The position numbers were made by a program, and so were the translations under genes. A stretch of 64,000 nucleotides of DNA. It comes from Microbacterium sp. 4R-513. Lineage in GTDB: Bacteria; Actinomycetota; Actinomycetes; Actinomycetales; Microbacteriaceae. The notes beneath the pieces are model-generated. The model was not told where the DNA came from. It did not search any database and saw only the letters and a list, made by a program, of their open reading frames with translations. The stretch spans positions 372,001 through 436,000 of the forward strand of contig NZ_CP049256.1 in assembly GCF_011046485.1 (NCBI RefSeq), written 5' to 3'. This document shows, one piece after another, positions 38,740 to 47,079 of this stretch (within the stretch, counting starts at the first letter, position 1; each line of letters starts with the position of its first letter).

Positions 38740-40098
38740 ATGTCCGAATCGGCCGCCGACGCCATCGCGCGTGCAGGCAGTCCCGTCGAGCTGCTGCGCA
38801 ACGCGCAGGCCCGACCGACCATCTTCCCCGTGACGCCGGAGTTCACGAACTGGCGTTCCGAGCAGCTGTCGTGGCGCACGAGCGTCGCGCTGCTGGACCA
38901 GTCGCACCACATGACGGACCTCTTCATCTCGGGTCCCGACGCGCTCCGGCTGCTGCGCGACACCGGCGTGAACAGCTTCGAGAACTTCGCGGTCGACCGC
39001 GCGAAGCAGTTCGTCGCGGTCAATCGCGAGGGCTACCTCATCGGCGACGCGATCCTCTTCCACCTCGAGGAGGACGTGTTCGACCTCGTGGGCTGGTTCA
39101 TGGTGCTCGATTGGGTGCAGTACATCGGCGAGTCGGGTGACTACGACGTCACCTTCGAGCGCGATGCGAACTCGCTCATGCGCGAAGCCGGCGTGCCACC
39201 GAAGCTCTACCGCTACGAACTGCAGGGACCGCACGCCCTCGCGCTCATGGAGAAGCTCACCGGAGCGCCGGTGCCTCCGACGAAGTTCTTCCACATGGCC
39301 ACGTTCACGATCGACGGGACCGAGGTGCGCTCGCTCCGCCACGGCATGGCCGGCCAGCCGGGCTTCGAGCTCTTCGGACCGTGGGAGGAGGGCGAACGGG
39401 TCCGGAACGCGATCCTGGCGGCGGGAGAGGAGTTCGGCCTCGTGCTCGTGGGCGCCAAGGCGTACTCGTCGGCCAACCTCGAGTCGGCGTGGGTGCCGTC
39501 CCCGCTGCCCGCCATCTTCACGGGCGAGGGCTCGGCCGACTACCTCGCGTGGCTGCCGGCGAACCGGGTCGGCTCGCTGGCCGGGAGCTTCACGTCCGAC
39601 GACATCGAGGACTACTACCTCACGCCCTACGACCTCGGCTATGGCCGCAGCGTCGCCTTCGATCACGACTTCATCGGCCGCGCGGCCCTCGAACGGCATT
39701 CCGCCGCCGAGCAGCGTCAGAAGGTCACCCTGGTGTGGAAACCGGAGGATGTCGCGGCCGCGCAGCGCTCGCTCTACGAGCCCGGCATCCCGGCGAAGTA
39801 CATCGACTTTCCGAAGGCCCGCTACGGCGTCTATCAGGTGGACCGCGTCCTGGTCGACGGCGCCGACGTGGGCATCTCGCACGACGCCGGCTACATCACC
39901 GGCGAGCAGGTGTTCGCCTCCCTCGCCAGCCTCGATGCGGCCCATGCCGAACCTGGGACGGAGGTCGTCGTCCTCTGGGGCGAGGAGCCGAATTCCACCA
40001 AGCCCGCCGTCGAGCCGCACCGGCAGATCGAGATCCGCGCAACGGTCTATCCGGCTCCCTACTCGGCGTTCGCCCGCGAGAACTACCGCAAGAACTGA
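38740..40098 (+). CDS. Tetrahydrofolate-dependent aromatic O-demethylase (LigM/DesA-like), paralogue B
   Basis: A 452-residue paralogue of the preceding gene with the same layout: FTNWRSEQLSWRTSVALLDQ, D53-Q-S-H-H-M58, [37 protein letters not shown] and a C-terminal barrel. Its opening AIARAGSPVELLRN is almost the same as that of paralogue C at 44618-46000, so B and C are the closer pair. AAGGAG lies 7 nt before the ATG. It is followed by an IclR gene. Two sequential demethylations, as from syringate through 3-O-methylgallate to gallate, could explain having several copies. Confidence 0.82.
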   Translation: MSESAADAIARAGSPVELLRNAQARPTIFPVTPEFTNWRSEQLSWRTSVALLDQSHHMTDLFISGPDALRLLRDTGVNSFENFAVDRAKQFVAVNREGYLIGDAILFHLEEDVFDLVGWFMVLDWVQYIGESGDYDVTFERDANSLMREAGVPPKLYRYELQGPHALALMEKLTGAPVPPTKFFHMATFTIDGTEVRSLRHGMAGQPGFELFGPWEEGERVRNAILAAGEEFGLVLVGAKAYSSANLESAWVPSPLPAIFTGEGSADYLAWLPANRVGSLAGSFTSDDIEDYYLTPYDLGYGRSVAFDHDFIGRAALERHSAAEQRQKVTLVWKPEDVAAAQRSLYEPGIPAKYIDFPKARYGVYQVDRVLVDGADVGISHDAGYITGEQVFASLASLDAAHAEPGTEVVVLWGEEPNSTKPAVEPHRQIEIRATVYPAPYSAFARENYRKN

Positions 40099-40111
40099 CT
40101 CACGTGAGGGG

Positions 40112-40131
40112 ACGGATGCCGCGGCATCCGT
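40112..40131. repeat. Perfect 20-bp palindrome of the GGATGCC word
   Basis: ACGGATGCCGCGGCATCCGT lies between demethylase B and the IclR gene. It can form a hairpin acting as a weak terminator or mRNA-processing site between the two cistrons. The ribosome site of the IclR gene (AGGGAGG) follows. Confidence 0.6.
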
Positions 40132-40153
40132 CGCCTCCACAGGGAGGTCTGCG

Positions 40154-41035
40154 ATGGCCCACGGCTCGGACGGCGAGTCGGTCCTGCATCGTCATCTGCG
40201 CGTGCTCGAGGCCTTCGACATCCTGCGGCCGTTCCTCACGCTGGGCGAGATCGCCGACGCGACGAGACTGCCGGTGTCGACGACCCACCGTCTCGTCGCC
40301 GAACTCGAGCGCGAGGGACTGCTCGAGCGCACGCCCGAGCGCACGTATCGGCTCGGCATCCGTCTCTGGGAGTTCGCGTCGCGCACGCCCGGCGCCGTGG
40401 GACTGCGCGAACTCGCCCGCCCATCGCTCGAGGTGGTCCACTCGCGGATACGGCAGCACACGCAGCTGGGCGTGCTGAGCGACTGCGACGTACTCTTCAT
40501 CGAGCGGCTCTCGACGCGCGAGGCCGTCGTGAACGCCACGGTGATCGGCGGCCGCGTTCCGCTTCCGGTCAGCTCGAGCGGACTCGTGCTGCTCGCGCAC
40601 GCCGGGCGCGGGGTGATCGACGAGGTGATCGCCGCCGGCTGGCCCCGGTACACGGCAGCGACGATCCGCGACGCCGACGAGCTGCGGGCGCGGCTGCGGC
40701 GTGTGCGCGCCGACGGATTCGCCGTCACGGATGGACACGTGCACCGGGAGGCGCGGGGCATCGCGGTGCCGATCGTGGGATCTCGTGGCGCGGTCCACGC
40801 GGCGCTGGGCGTGGTCGTGCCCAATGACCGTTCCTCGCCGCTGCCGACCGTGGAGCTCCTGACCGTCGCGTCCGCGCAGATCTCGCGTGCTCTGCGTGAC
40901 GCGTACCCCTTCAGTCGACCCGAGGGGATGCCGCGGCCGAGGCATGCCGTGCGCCCTCTGGCAGATGGCGCTCGCCGATCTCGGGATGTGCTCACGCCGC
41001 CCGAAGCCCCGGCATCCCGCATGACCCGAGGGTGA
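40154..41035 (+). CDS. IclR-family transcriptional regulator (first copy)
   Basis: A 293-residue regulator with an N-terminal winged helix (LTLGEIADATRLPVSTTHRL, about 28-47) and a C-terminal IclR effector domain. It starts MAHGSDGESVLHRHLRVL, nearly the same as the second IclR copy at 43666-44541 (MARGSDGESVLHKHLRVL), and they remain alike through the whole protein. Regulators of this family often control aromatic acid catabolism by sensing an aromatic acid (PcaU, PobR). The C-terminal 50 residues are Pro/Arg-rich and not conserved with the other copy. Confidence 0.9.
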   Translation: MAHGSDGESVLHRHLRVLEAFDILRPFLTLGEIADATRLPVSTTHRLVAELEREGLLERTPERTYRLGIRLWEFASRTPGAVGLRELARPSLEVVHSRIRQHTQLGVLSDCDVLFIERLSTREAVVNATVIGGRVPLPVSSSGLVLLAHAGRGVIDEVIAAGWPRYTAATIRDADELRARLRRVRADGFAVTDGHVHREARGIAVPIVGSRGAVHAALGVVVPNDRSSPLPTVELLTVASAQISRALRDAYPFSRPEGMPRPRHAVRPLADGARRSRDVLTPPEAPASRMTRG

Positions 41036-41044
41036 ACCGCGAAA

Positions 41045-41071
41045 GCCCGGGCACCGCGTGGGTGCCCGGGC
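41045..41071. terminator. Bidirectional terminator
   Basis: Arms GCCCGGGCACC (41045-41055) and GGTGCCCGGGC (41061-41071) with a 5-nt loop, between the convergent IclR and tannase genes. GAAA precedes it, giving a short U-run on the minus strand. Confidence 0.85.
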
Positions 41072-41092
41072 CTCACGTTCCTGGCGAGCGGG

Positions 41093-42712
41093 TCAGTTCG
41101 TGACGCAGGTGTACGAGCTCGCCTGGTCGACGGAGCCGGAGCCGACATACTTCGGCCACGACGGGAACTCGCACATCGGCCGGGTGCGGTTCGCCCCCGG
41201 GTTGCCGTCACTGGCGACGAGGCCCGACGGGGCGACGCCGTTCTCGACCCAGTCGACGATCGCACTGAGACCGTCGTACTGCGCGAGGAAGCGACCCTGC
41301 CCGTGACCCCATCCCGGCACCTCGTAGAACCTCAGGAACCGGCTCAGGCGCTTGCCGAACTCATCCTGCAGCGACGCGTAGTAGAGCTCGGTGTTGTGCG
41401 GCGTGATGAAGTCGTCGATCGTCCCGTGCGTCATGATGATCTTGCCGCCGTGGGCGCGGAACTGGTTGAGCGAGACGTCGGTGACGTCCATGATCTCGCC
41501 CACCTCCTGCACGCGGTCGGCATAGTCGAGCGGGTCGACGGTGTACGGGTCGAATCCCGGGGGGTTGCCCGCGACGCCGTAGCGCATCGTCGCATCGAAC
41601 ACCTGGAACTGCAGCCCCTGCGACAGCGGCCCGGTCCCGAAGCCCGCGAAGCCCTGGTAGAGGGCGCCTTCGAACAATGCGCTCTTCGCGAAGATCGAGT
41701 TGCCCTCGATGTCGATGCCGAGGTCGTAGTCGGTCGTGATCTTGATCGCGGCCTCGATCTCGACCTCCGAGAGGCATGTGTCGACCGCTGCCGGGTCCAC
41801 GCCCGCGGGGCAGGCGAGAGTGCGCACGTCGAAGGCCTCGTCGCAGCCCTTCACGTTGCTGATGAGACCGTCGGTGACCCCGTCAAGCGGGTCGCACGTC
41901 GCATAGACGGCATTCGTGATCGTGGCCGTCTCGGCGGAGTTGAGGTGACCGGCACCCCCCTCCAGCAGCAGTGCGTCGCGGAAGTTGACGGCGCCGACAT
42001 GCATCATCGTGACGTTGTACGCCGGGTAGTTGGCGATGACGCCGTCGTAGTCCTTCGGGTAGCGAGCCGCAGCATCGAGTGCCTCGTGCCCGCCCTGCGA
42101 GCCGCCGATGAAGTACGACCACTTCGGGTCGACGCCGTAGGCCGCATCGATCACGGCGTAGGCGGCGTCGTGCGCCTTCTTGACCGACCACTGTCCGTAG
42201 TTCAGGAACAGCTCCTCATCCAGTTGGAACCGGCCGTCGAAACCGGGACCGCCCTGATGTCCCCCGTCCGAACCGAGGGTCACCCAGCCCTGCGAGAGGG
42301 CGGTGGGCGAGCCGTTGGGCTGCGCGGTGTAGAGACCCGTGGCGGTGACGAGCGAGCCGTCGAAGCCGCCGCCGCCGAACTGCAGCGTTCGACCGTTCCA
42401 CGCCCCGGGCAGGTTCACGCGGAACTGCATGTCCTGCGGCGCGGTGACCGCGTGGATCCAGCCGGTGACCGCGCAGAAGTTCCCTGCCGCATCCCACACG
42501 GCGGTGTCGATGTCTGCGCCGTTCGTGGGAAGCCCGATCGCCTTGGCGGGGATCGTGAGGTCGGCGAGGGGTGCACACTGTGCCGCCGTGAGCGCAGGCG
42601 CGCCACCGCGGGACGGCGGGGCCGCCGAGGCCGACGCGGCCCCCGCGGTGACGAAGAGGGCCGCTGCGATGCCGATCGACACCACTGTCAGCCGTCTGAA
42701 CCCTGATTTCAT
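41093..42712 (-). CDS. Secreted tannase / feruloyl esterase family hydrolase
   Basis: A 539-residue alpha/beta hydrolase of the tannase and feruloyl esterase family. Residues 1-30 form a Sec signal peptide (basic start, hydrophobic core, ASASA cleavage region). The nucleophile elbow is GGSQGG with S205; the catalytic His is probably in VPGWGHGQG, and CDPLDGVTDGLI matches the family's calcium-binding region. Members release gallic or hydroxycinnamic acids from esters. Inside a gallate-type catabolic cluster it probably supplies the acid substrate outside the cell. The start follows GAAGGAG by 6 nt. Cysteines are plentiful, as in secreted homologues. Confidence 0.87.
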   Translation of the reverse strand: MKSGFRRLTVVSIGIAAALFVTAGAASASAAPPSRGGAPALTAAQCAPLADLTIPAKAIGLPTNGADIDTAVWDAAGNFCAVTGWIHAVTAPQDMQFRVNLPGAWNGRTLQFGGGGFDGSLVTATGLYTAQPNGSPTALSQGWVTLGSDGGHQGGPGFDGRFQLDEELFLNYGQWSVKKAHDAAYAVIDAAYGVDPKWSYFIGGSQGGHEALDAAARYPKDYDGVIANYPAYNVTMMHVGAVNFRDALLLEGGAGHLNSAETATITNAVYATCDPLDGVTDGLISNVKGCDEAFDVRTLACPAGVDPAAVDTCLSEVEIEAAIKITTDYDLGIDIEGNSIFAKSALFEGALYQGFAGFGTGPLSQGLQFQVFDATMRYGVAGNPPGFDPYTVDPLDYADRVQEVGEIMDVTDVSLNQFRAHGGKIIMTHGTIDDFITPHNTELYYASLQDEFGKRLSRFLRFYEVPGWGHGQGRFLAQYDGLSAIVDWVENGVAPSGLVASDGNPGANRTRPMCEFPSWPKYVGSGSVDQASSYTCVTN

Positions 42713-42876
42713 CGACGCTCCTTCGCGTTGTGACTCACCGCCCTCGTTGCGGCGGACGCGACGATGCCAGGTCGCGGGCCCCGCTTCAACGCCGTTTCCG
42801 CCCAATGCGGCTTGTCATTGCAAGGCGTCCTGTCGGCGGGTATTGTGCGCGGCCGGGGGGATCGAGCTCCTCGGCC

Positions 42877-43653
42877 CTACCCCTCGTCCTGTGCCACGAG
42901 ACGCTCGAACCACGCGAGCGTCGCCCGCGTCATGTCGGTCGGCTGACCCGTCGACTCGAGCGCCGCGAGCGCATCGCGCATCTCGTGCTCCCGCCGGACG
43001 GCGTGGCGGTGCGAGCCGGCGATGAGTCGGTCGACGAGGTCGGCTCCGTCGGGCCCGAGCTCTGCCGCGATCTGTGCGCGGAGCCACGCGTCGGCGCCGA
43101 CCGCCCGTGCCGCCGCATCGGCCTCGAGCACGAGCGCGGCAAGACCCTTCATGAAGACGCTGCGCAGCAGTCGCAGCCGGGCGGCTTCACCGGCCTCGCC
43201 GTCGACGACCGTGATCGGCACCCCGAACGACCGCAGGCGCTCCGCCAGGACAGTCGCCCCCGCGCCGCTCGCGAGAAGCGGCGTGCGATGTGCGGCGCGG
43301 ACGACGGGCGCCAGCACCGCGACATCGGCCATGGCGATGCCTTGGTCCGCGGCGAGCGCGGCGACCTCGAGCTTGATCTCGGGCGAGGCGGTGTTCAGGT
43401 CGGCGTAGACGGCGGCCGGATCCGCCAGCGGCAGGGCGTCGCGGGCGACGGATGCCGCGGCCGCGCCGCCGACCAGACTCACGACGACGCCCGCGCCGGC
43501 GAGTGTCTCGCCGAGGTCGTCGAGCTGACGCACGTCCGGGTCGCCCAGCCGGTGGTGCGGGTCGTAGCCCCGCACCTCGGCGCCCTCCGACAGCAGTCCG
43601 CGGGCATAGAGCCGCCCCGCCTCGCCGAGGCCGAGGATCGCGATCGTCGTCAT
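42877..43653 (-). CDS. NAD(P)-binding dehydrogenase with DUF1932 domain
   Basis: A 258-residue protein with an N-terminal Rossmann fold (IAILGLGEAGRLYARGLL, 4-21) of the 6-phosphogluconate or 3-hydroxyisobutyrate dehydrogenase type and a C-terminal helical DUF1932 domain containing RLLRSVFMKGLAALVLEAD. The lysine in SVFMKG is in the position of the catalytic Lys of beta-hydroxyacid dehydrogenases. The substrate is unknown. It is 12 nt after the second IclR gene and lies between the two demethylase-IclR modules, so a hydroxyacid of the aromatic pathway is a fair guess. Confidence 0.8.
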   Translation of the reverse strand: MTTIAILGLGEAGRLYARGLLSEGAEVRGYDPHHRLGDPDVRQLDDLGETLAGAGVVVSLVGGAAAASVARDALPLADPAAVYADLNTASPEIKLEVAALAADQGIAMADVAVLAPVVRAAHRTPLLASGAGATVLAERLRSFGVPITVVDGEAGEAARLRLLRSVFMKGLAALVLEADAAARAVGADAWLRAQIAAELGPDGADLVDRLIAGSHRHAVRREHEMRDALAALESTGQPTDMTRATLAWFERLVAQDEG

Positions 43654-43665
43654 CGAGTGCTCACC

Positions 43666-44541
43666 CTAGCCGCCGCTCGTCGGCCACGGCGTGGCGTCGA
43701 GCGACGCGAAGTAGTCGAGCGAGCGCTGCGAGCCGGTGATGAGGGCGCGGATGCCGCGGCCGTCGTGCGTCGCCGCGGCGCCGTCGGGGAGGTAGGCCTC
43801 CTCCAGCGCCCGGGTGATCCCGGCCGCGGCCACGGTGAGCAGCTCGATCGCGGGCTGCGGCGACGACCCGTCGTTGGCGACGACCACGCCGATCGCGGCA
43901 TAGACGGCGCCGTGCGGCCCGAGCACGGGCACGGCGATACCGCTGGACTCGGCGTGGATCTGCCCGTTCGTGATGGCGAATCCGTCGGCTCGCACATGCC
44001 GCAGCCTGTCGCGCAGTGCGTCGCGCCGGATCGTCTCGGCCGTGTACGCCGGCCACCCGGCGGCGATCACCTCGTCGACGAGTCCGGGAGCGGCGTGCGC
44101 GAGCAGGACGAGCCCGCTCGAGCTCACGGGCAGCGGAGTTCGACCCCCGATCAGCGTGAGGTTCAGCACGGCGTCGCGCGTCGACATCCTTTCGATGAAG
44201 AGCACGTCGCGACCGCTCAGCACTCCCAGCTGCGTGTGCTGCCGTACTCGCGCGTGCACGGCGCCGAGCCACGGTCGCGCGAGCTCCCGCAGACCGAGGG
44301 CGCCCGGCGTCCGCGACGCGAACTCCCACAGGCGCACGCCGAGCCGATACGTGCGGTCGGGCATGCGCTCGAGCAGCCCCTCGCGCTCGAGCTCGGCGAC
44401 GAGACGGTGCGCGGTCGAGAGGGCCAGGCCCGAGGCATCCGCGATCTCGGTCAGGGTGAGGAAGGGGCGCAGGGTGTCGAAGGCCTGCAGTACCCGCAGA
44501 TGCTTGTGCAGGACGGATTCGCCGTCCGATCCCCGCGCCAT
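43666..44541 (-). CDS. IclR-family transcriptional regulator (second copy)
   Basis: A 291-residue paralogue of the IclR gene at 40154-41035. The winged helix is LTLTEIADASGLALSTAHRL, and the effector domain has QHTQLGVLSGRDVLFIERMS, which matches the other copy (QHTQLGVLSDCDVLFIERLS) at most positions. GGGGAGG precedes the ATG. A 15-bp inverted repeat with TTCCG/CGGAA arms lies 37 nt upstream, a typical size for an IclR operator. It may regulate itself and the neighbouring demethylase C. Confidence 0.9.
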   Translation of the reverse strand: MARGSDGESVLHKHLRVLQAFDTLRPFLTLTEIADASGLALSTAHRLVAELEREGLLERMPDRTYRLGVRLWEFASRTPGALGLRELARPWLGAVHARVRQHTQLGVLSGRDVLFIERMSTRDAVLNLTLIGGRTPLPVSSSGLVLLAHAAPGLVDEVIAAGWPAYTAETIRRDALRDRLRHVRADGFAITNGQIHAESSGIAVPVLGPHGAVYAAIGVVVANDGSSPQPAIELLTVAAAGITRALEEAYLPDGAAATHDGRGIRALITGSQRSLDYFASLDATPWPTSGG

Positions 44542-44577
44542 GGGCGACCTCCCCTCGTCGGCGCCATGCTAACCGGA

Positions 44578-44592
44578 TTCCGTTCAGCGGAA
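44578..44592. promoter_or_regulatory. Candidate IclR operator upstream of the second iclR copy
   Basis: TTCCGTTCAGCGGAA has perfect TTCCG/CGGAA arms and a 5-nt centre. It is just upstream of a TAGCAT -10 candidate for the iclR gene. A near-copy, TTCCGTTCAACAGAA, occurs before demethylase C. Confidence 0.55.
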
Positions 44593-44617
44593 CCGGGGTC
44601 GCACGGATGCCTCGGGT

Positions 44618-46000
44618 CTAGGCCGGGACCGAGGCGTCTGCCCGATACACCGTCCGTGCCCACTCGTGGTACGGAGCGGGAGCCACGGTGGCGCGGATCC
44701 GCACCTGGCGGTGGTCGGCGTCGACGGAGTCCTTGCGCGAGATGGGGTCCTCACCCCAGACGACCTCGACCTCGTCGCCATCGGCGATGTCGGTGTCGAG
44801 CGTCGCGAGCGACATGTAGAGCTGGTCGTAGGCGATGTACCCGGCATCGGTGGAGATGCCGACGCGGCGGTCGCCCTGGACGACCTCGTCCATCTGGTAG
44901 AGGCCGTACCGCGCCTTCGGGAAGTCCAGGAACTTCGCCGGCGTACCGGGCTCGAGCTGCGAGCGGACGACGGCCGCGACATCCTCCGCGTTCCACAGCA
45001 GCGTGACCTTGCGGCGCCTCTGGTTCTCGGCGTGCTTCTCGAGAGCCGCCCGACCGTGGAAGTCGTGGTCGAAGCGCACGGACTTGCCGAGCCCGATGTC
45101 GTAGGGGGTCATGTAGAACTCGTGGATGTCCTCGGAGTACAGCGACCCGCCGATCGATCCCGCGCGCGCGGCCGGCAGCCACTCGCGGTACTCGGCGAAG
45201 TCCTCGTCGAAGATCGCCGGGAAGGGCGTGGGCACCCAGCCGGATTCGAGCGGCGTGGCCGAGTAGGCCTTGGCGCCTACGCGACGGATGCCGAACTCGC
45301 CCCCCGCGTCGAGGATGGCCTCGAGCACCACGTCGCTGTCCTCCCACGGTCCGAAGAACTCGAAGCCGGGCTGCCCCGCCATGCCGTGGCGGAGCGCCTT
45401 GACGTTCCTGCCGGCGATCGTGAAGTCGGCGATGTGGAAGAACTTGACCTCGGGCACGGGTCCGCTGAAAAGCTTCTCCATGACCTGATTGGCGTGCGGG
45501 CCCTGCAGCTCGTACCGGTAGAACGTCGGCGGGCCCTGGCGCATGTGAGAGTTCGCCTCGAGGCGGTGGTGCACGTCCTTGCCTGCCGCCTCGGCCTTCT
45601 CGGCGTTGTACCGCACCCAGTCGATGAGGATGTGGTGGCCGATCAGCACGAGTCCCTCGGGACCCTCCGCGTTGTAGAAGAGGATGCCGTCGCCGATCAG
45701 GTAGCCGTCCTGGTTGACCGAGATCAGCTGCTTGGCGACTCCCGGCCGGAACGTGCCGAAGGTGTTCGGCGAGATGCTCTCCAGCATGGGAAGAAGGTCG
45801 GCGCCGTGGAGGAACAGCTGGGTCATATGGTGCGACTGGTCCATGAGCGCCACGCTCGTGTTCCAGGCGCGCTGCTCGTCGCGCCAGTTCGTGAACTCGG
45901 GCGCGACCGGAAAGGTGAACGCCGGCCAGTTCTGGTTGCGCAGCAGCTCCACGGGGCTGCCCGCGCGGGCGATCGCTTCTGCGAGAGATTCAGACGTCAT
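44618..46000 (-). CDS. Tetrahydrofolate-dependent aromatic O-demethylase (LigM/DesA-like), paralogue C
   Basis: A 460-residue third member of the GcvT-like demethylase set. AIARAGSPVELLRN near the N-terminus is the same as in paralogue B, then DQSHHM, YRYELQGPHANQVMEKL, RHGMAGQPGFEFFGPWE and SEDIHEFYMTPYDIGLG. It carries small changes from B in the folate-domain loops (for example an insertion near EKAEAAGKDVHHR), so the substrate may differ. It is followed by an IclR gene, the same order as B, but on the opposite strand. A candidate IclR operator lies about 65 nt upstream. Confidence 0.82.
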   Translation of the reverse strand: MTSESLAEAIARAGSPVELLRNQNWPAFTFPVAPEFTNWRDEQRAWNTSVALMDQSHHMTQLFLHGADLLPMLESISPNTFGTFRPGVAKQLISVNQDGYLIGDGILFYNAEGPEGLVLIGHHILIDWVRYNAEKAEAAGKDVHHRLEANSHMRQGPPTFYRYELQGPHANQVMEKLFSGPVPEVKFFHIADFTIAGRNVKALRHGMAGQPGFEFFGPWEDSDVVLEAILDAGGEFGIRRVGAKAYSATPLESGWVPTPFPAIFDEDFAEYREWLPAARAGSIGGSLYSEDIHEFYMTPYDIGLGKSVRFDHDFHGRAALEKHAENQRRRKVTLLWNAEDVAAVVRSQLEPGTPAKFLDFPKARYGLYQMDEVVQGDRRVGISTDAGYIAYDQLYMSLATLDTDIADGDEVEVVWGEDPISRKDSVDADHRQVRIRATVAPAPYHEWARTVYRADASVPA

Positions 46001-46065
46001 CGTCGGCCTTCCTGTCGGGTGATGACGGCCACGCTACGAACCTCCTCGACGACGAGAAGCGTCGC

Positions 46066-46080
46066 TTCCGTTCAACAGAA
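46066..46080. promoter_or_regulatory. Candidate IclR operator upstream of demethylase C
   Basis: TTCCGTTCAACAGAA differs at two positions from the site before the iclR gene. It lies about 30 nt upstream of a TAGCGT -10 candidate (near 46036-46031) on the minus strand, a location that suits activation or -35 occlusion. Confidence 0.5.
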
Positions 46081-46190
46081 TGGATGCCTCGTCGGGAAGG
46101 CGGCCGGCGGGACGATGAATCGGCGGGCAGGGATGCACCGGGCACCCGGTCACGATTCGGAAACGCGTCGCGGGAATCACGCCAAAATCG

Positions 46191-46219
46191 TTGACAATCT
46201 GAGCGCAGATCCGTACCGT
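46191..46219 (+). promoter_or_regulatory. Sigma-70-type promoter of the liv-type transporter operon
   Basis: A consensus -35 TTGACA (46191-46196), a 17-bp spacer and -10 TACCGT (46214-46219). The -35 overlaps CAATCT, a motif also found upstream of two other units of the island. The expected leader before livG is about 70 nt. Confidence 0.7.
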
Positions 46220-46296
46220 CCCATTCACGGGGACAGGTCGTCCTGTCGACCCGACCCGTGCCCGAGCCAGACGACGCGACGACGCGAAGGGTGAGC

Positions 46297-47079
46297 ATGG
46301 CCGCTCAGCTGACACTCCAGGATGTGAGCCTGCAGTTCGGTGGCATCAAGGTGCTGCAGGATGTGTCGTTCACGGTCGAGCCGGGGCAGATCTTCGGGCT
46401 CGTCGGCCCCAACGGCGCAGGCAAGACGTCGCTGTTCAACTGCATCAGCGGTCACTACAAGCCCACGGCCGGTTCGATCCGCATCGACGACGCCGAGGTC
46501 AGCGGCTCCCGCCCCGCGACGCTCGCCCAGCACGGTCTGGCCCGCACGTTCCAGCACCCGGCCCTCCAGCTGCACTCGACGGTGCTCGAGAACGTCCTGC
46601 TGGGCGCGCACACGCGGCTTCCCGGCGGTGCCGGCGAGTGGTCGCTGCGGCTTCCCCGCACGTCCCGTTCGGAACGGGCGCTGCGCGACGAGGCACTGCG
46701 CCTCCTCGAACGCAACGGCCTCGGCTGGGCGGCCAACCTGCCCGCCGACGAGCTGTCGCACGGCCTCCACAAGGGGATCGAGCTCTGTCGCGCGCTGCTC
46801 ATGAAGCCGCGGCTCCTCCTGCTCGACGAGCCGGCCGCCGGTCTCCCCCATACCGAGGTCGAGCAGCTGATCGACACCGTCCGCCGCCTGCGGGCGGACG
46901 ACGACATCACCGTCGTGATCGTGGAGCACCACATGGGACTCATCGCCGCGCTCACCGACCGCGTCGTCGTGCTCGACCACGGCCGCAAGCTGATGGAGGG
47001 CAGCGCCGCCGAGGCGCAGTCCGACGCGCGCGTCATCGAGGCCTACATCGGGAAGGATGCCGCGGATGACGCTGCTTGA
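46297..47079 (+). CDS. livG: Branched-chain-type ABC importer ATPase (LivG-like)
   Basis: A 260-residue ATPase. Walker A is GPNGAGKTS, and RTFQHPALQLHSTVLENVLLG is typical of LivG. Walker B is LLLLDEPAAGL, followed by the switch His in VEHHMG. The signature is unusual, LSHGLHKGIELCRAL, where LivG normally has a YGQQ or SGGQ form. I start at the ATG 6 nt after AAGGG; a GTG two codons earlier and another further up are alternatives. LivFGHMK-type systems also carry aromatic acids, which fits the genes around it. Confidence 0.88.
   Translation: MAAQLTLQDVSLQFGGIKVLQDVSFTVEPGQIFGLVGPNGAGKTSLFNCISGHYKPTAGSIRIDDAEVSGSRPATLAQHGLARTFQHPALQLHSTVLENVLLGAHTRLPGGAGEWSLRLPRTSRSERALRDEALRLLERNGLGWAANLPADELSHGLHKGIELCRALLMKPRLLLLDEPAAGLPHTEVEQLIDTVRRLRADDDITVVIVEHHMGLIAALTDRVVVLDHGRKLMEGSAAEAQSDARVIEAYIGKDAADDAA

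Noticed and set aside
40112..40131. Terminal inverted repeat of a mobile element
   Set aside because: No transposase, no target duplication and no matching partner. The palindrome is one of many made from the GGATGCC word.
42730..45006. A 758-codon plus-strand frame opposite the DUF1932 and IclR genes
   Set aside because: It covers two certain minus-strand genes and their control regions, and the product is compositionally a shadow.
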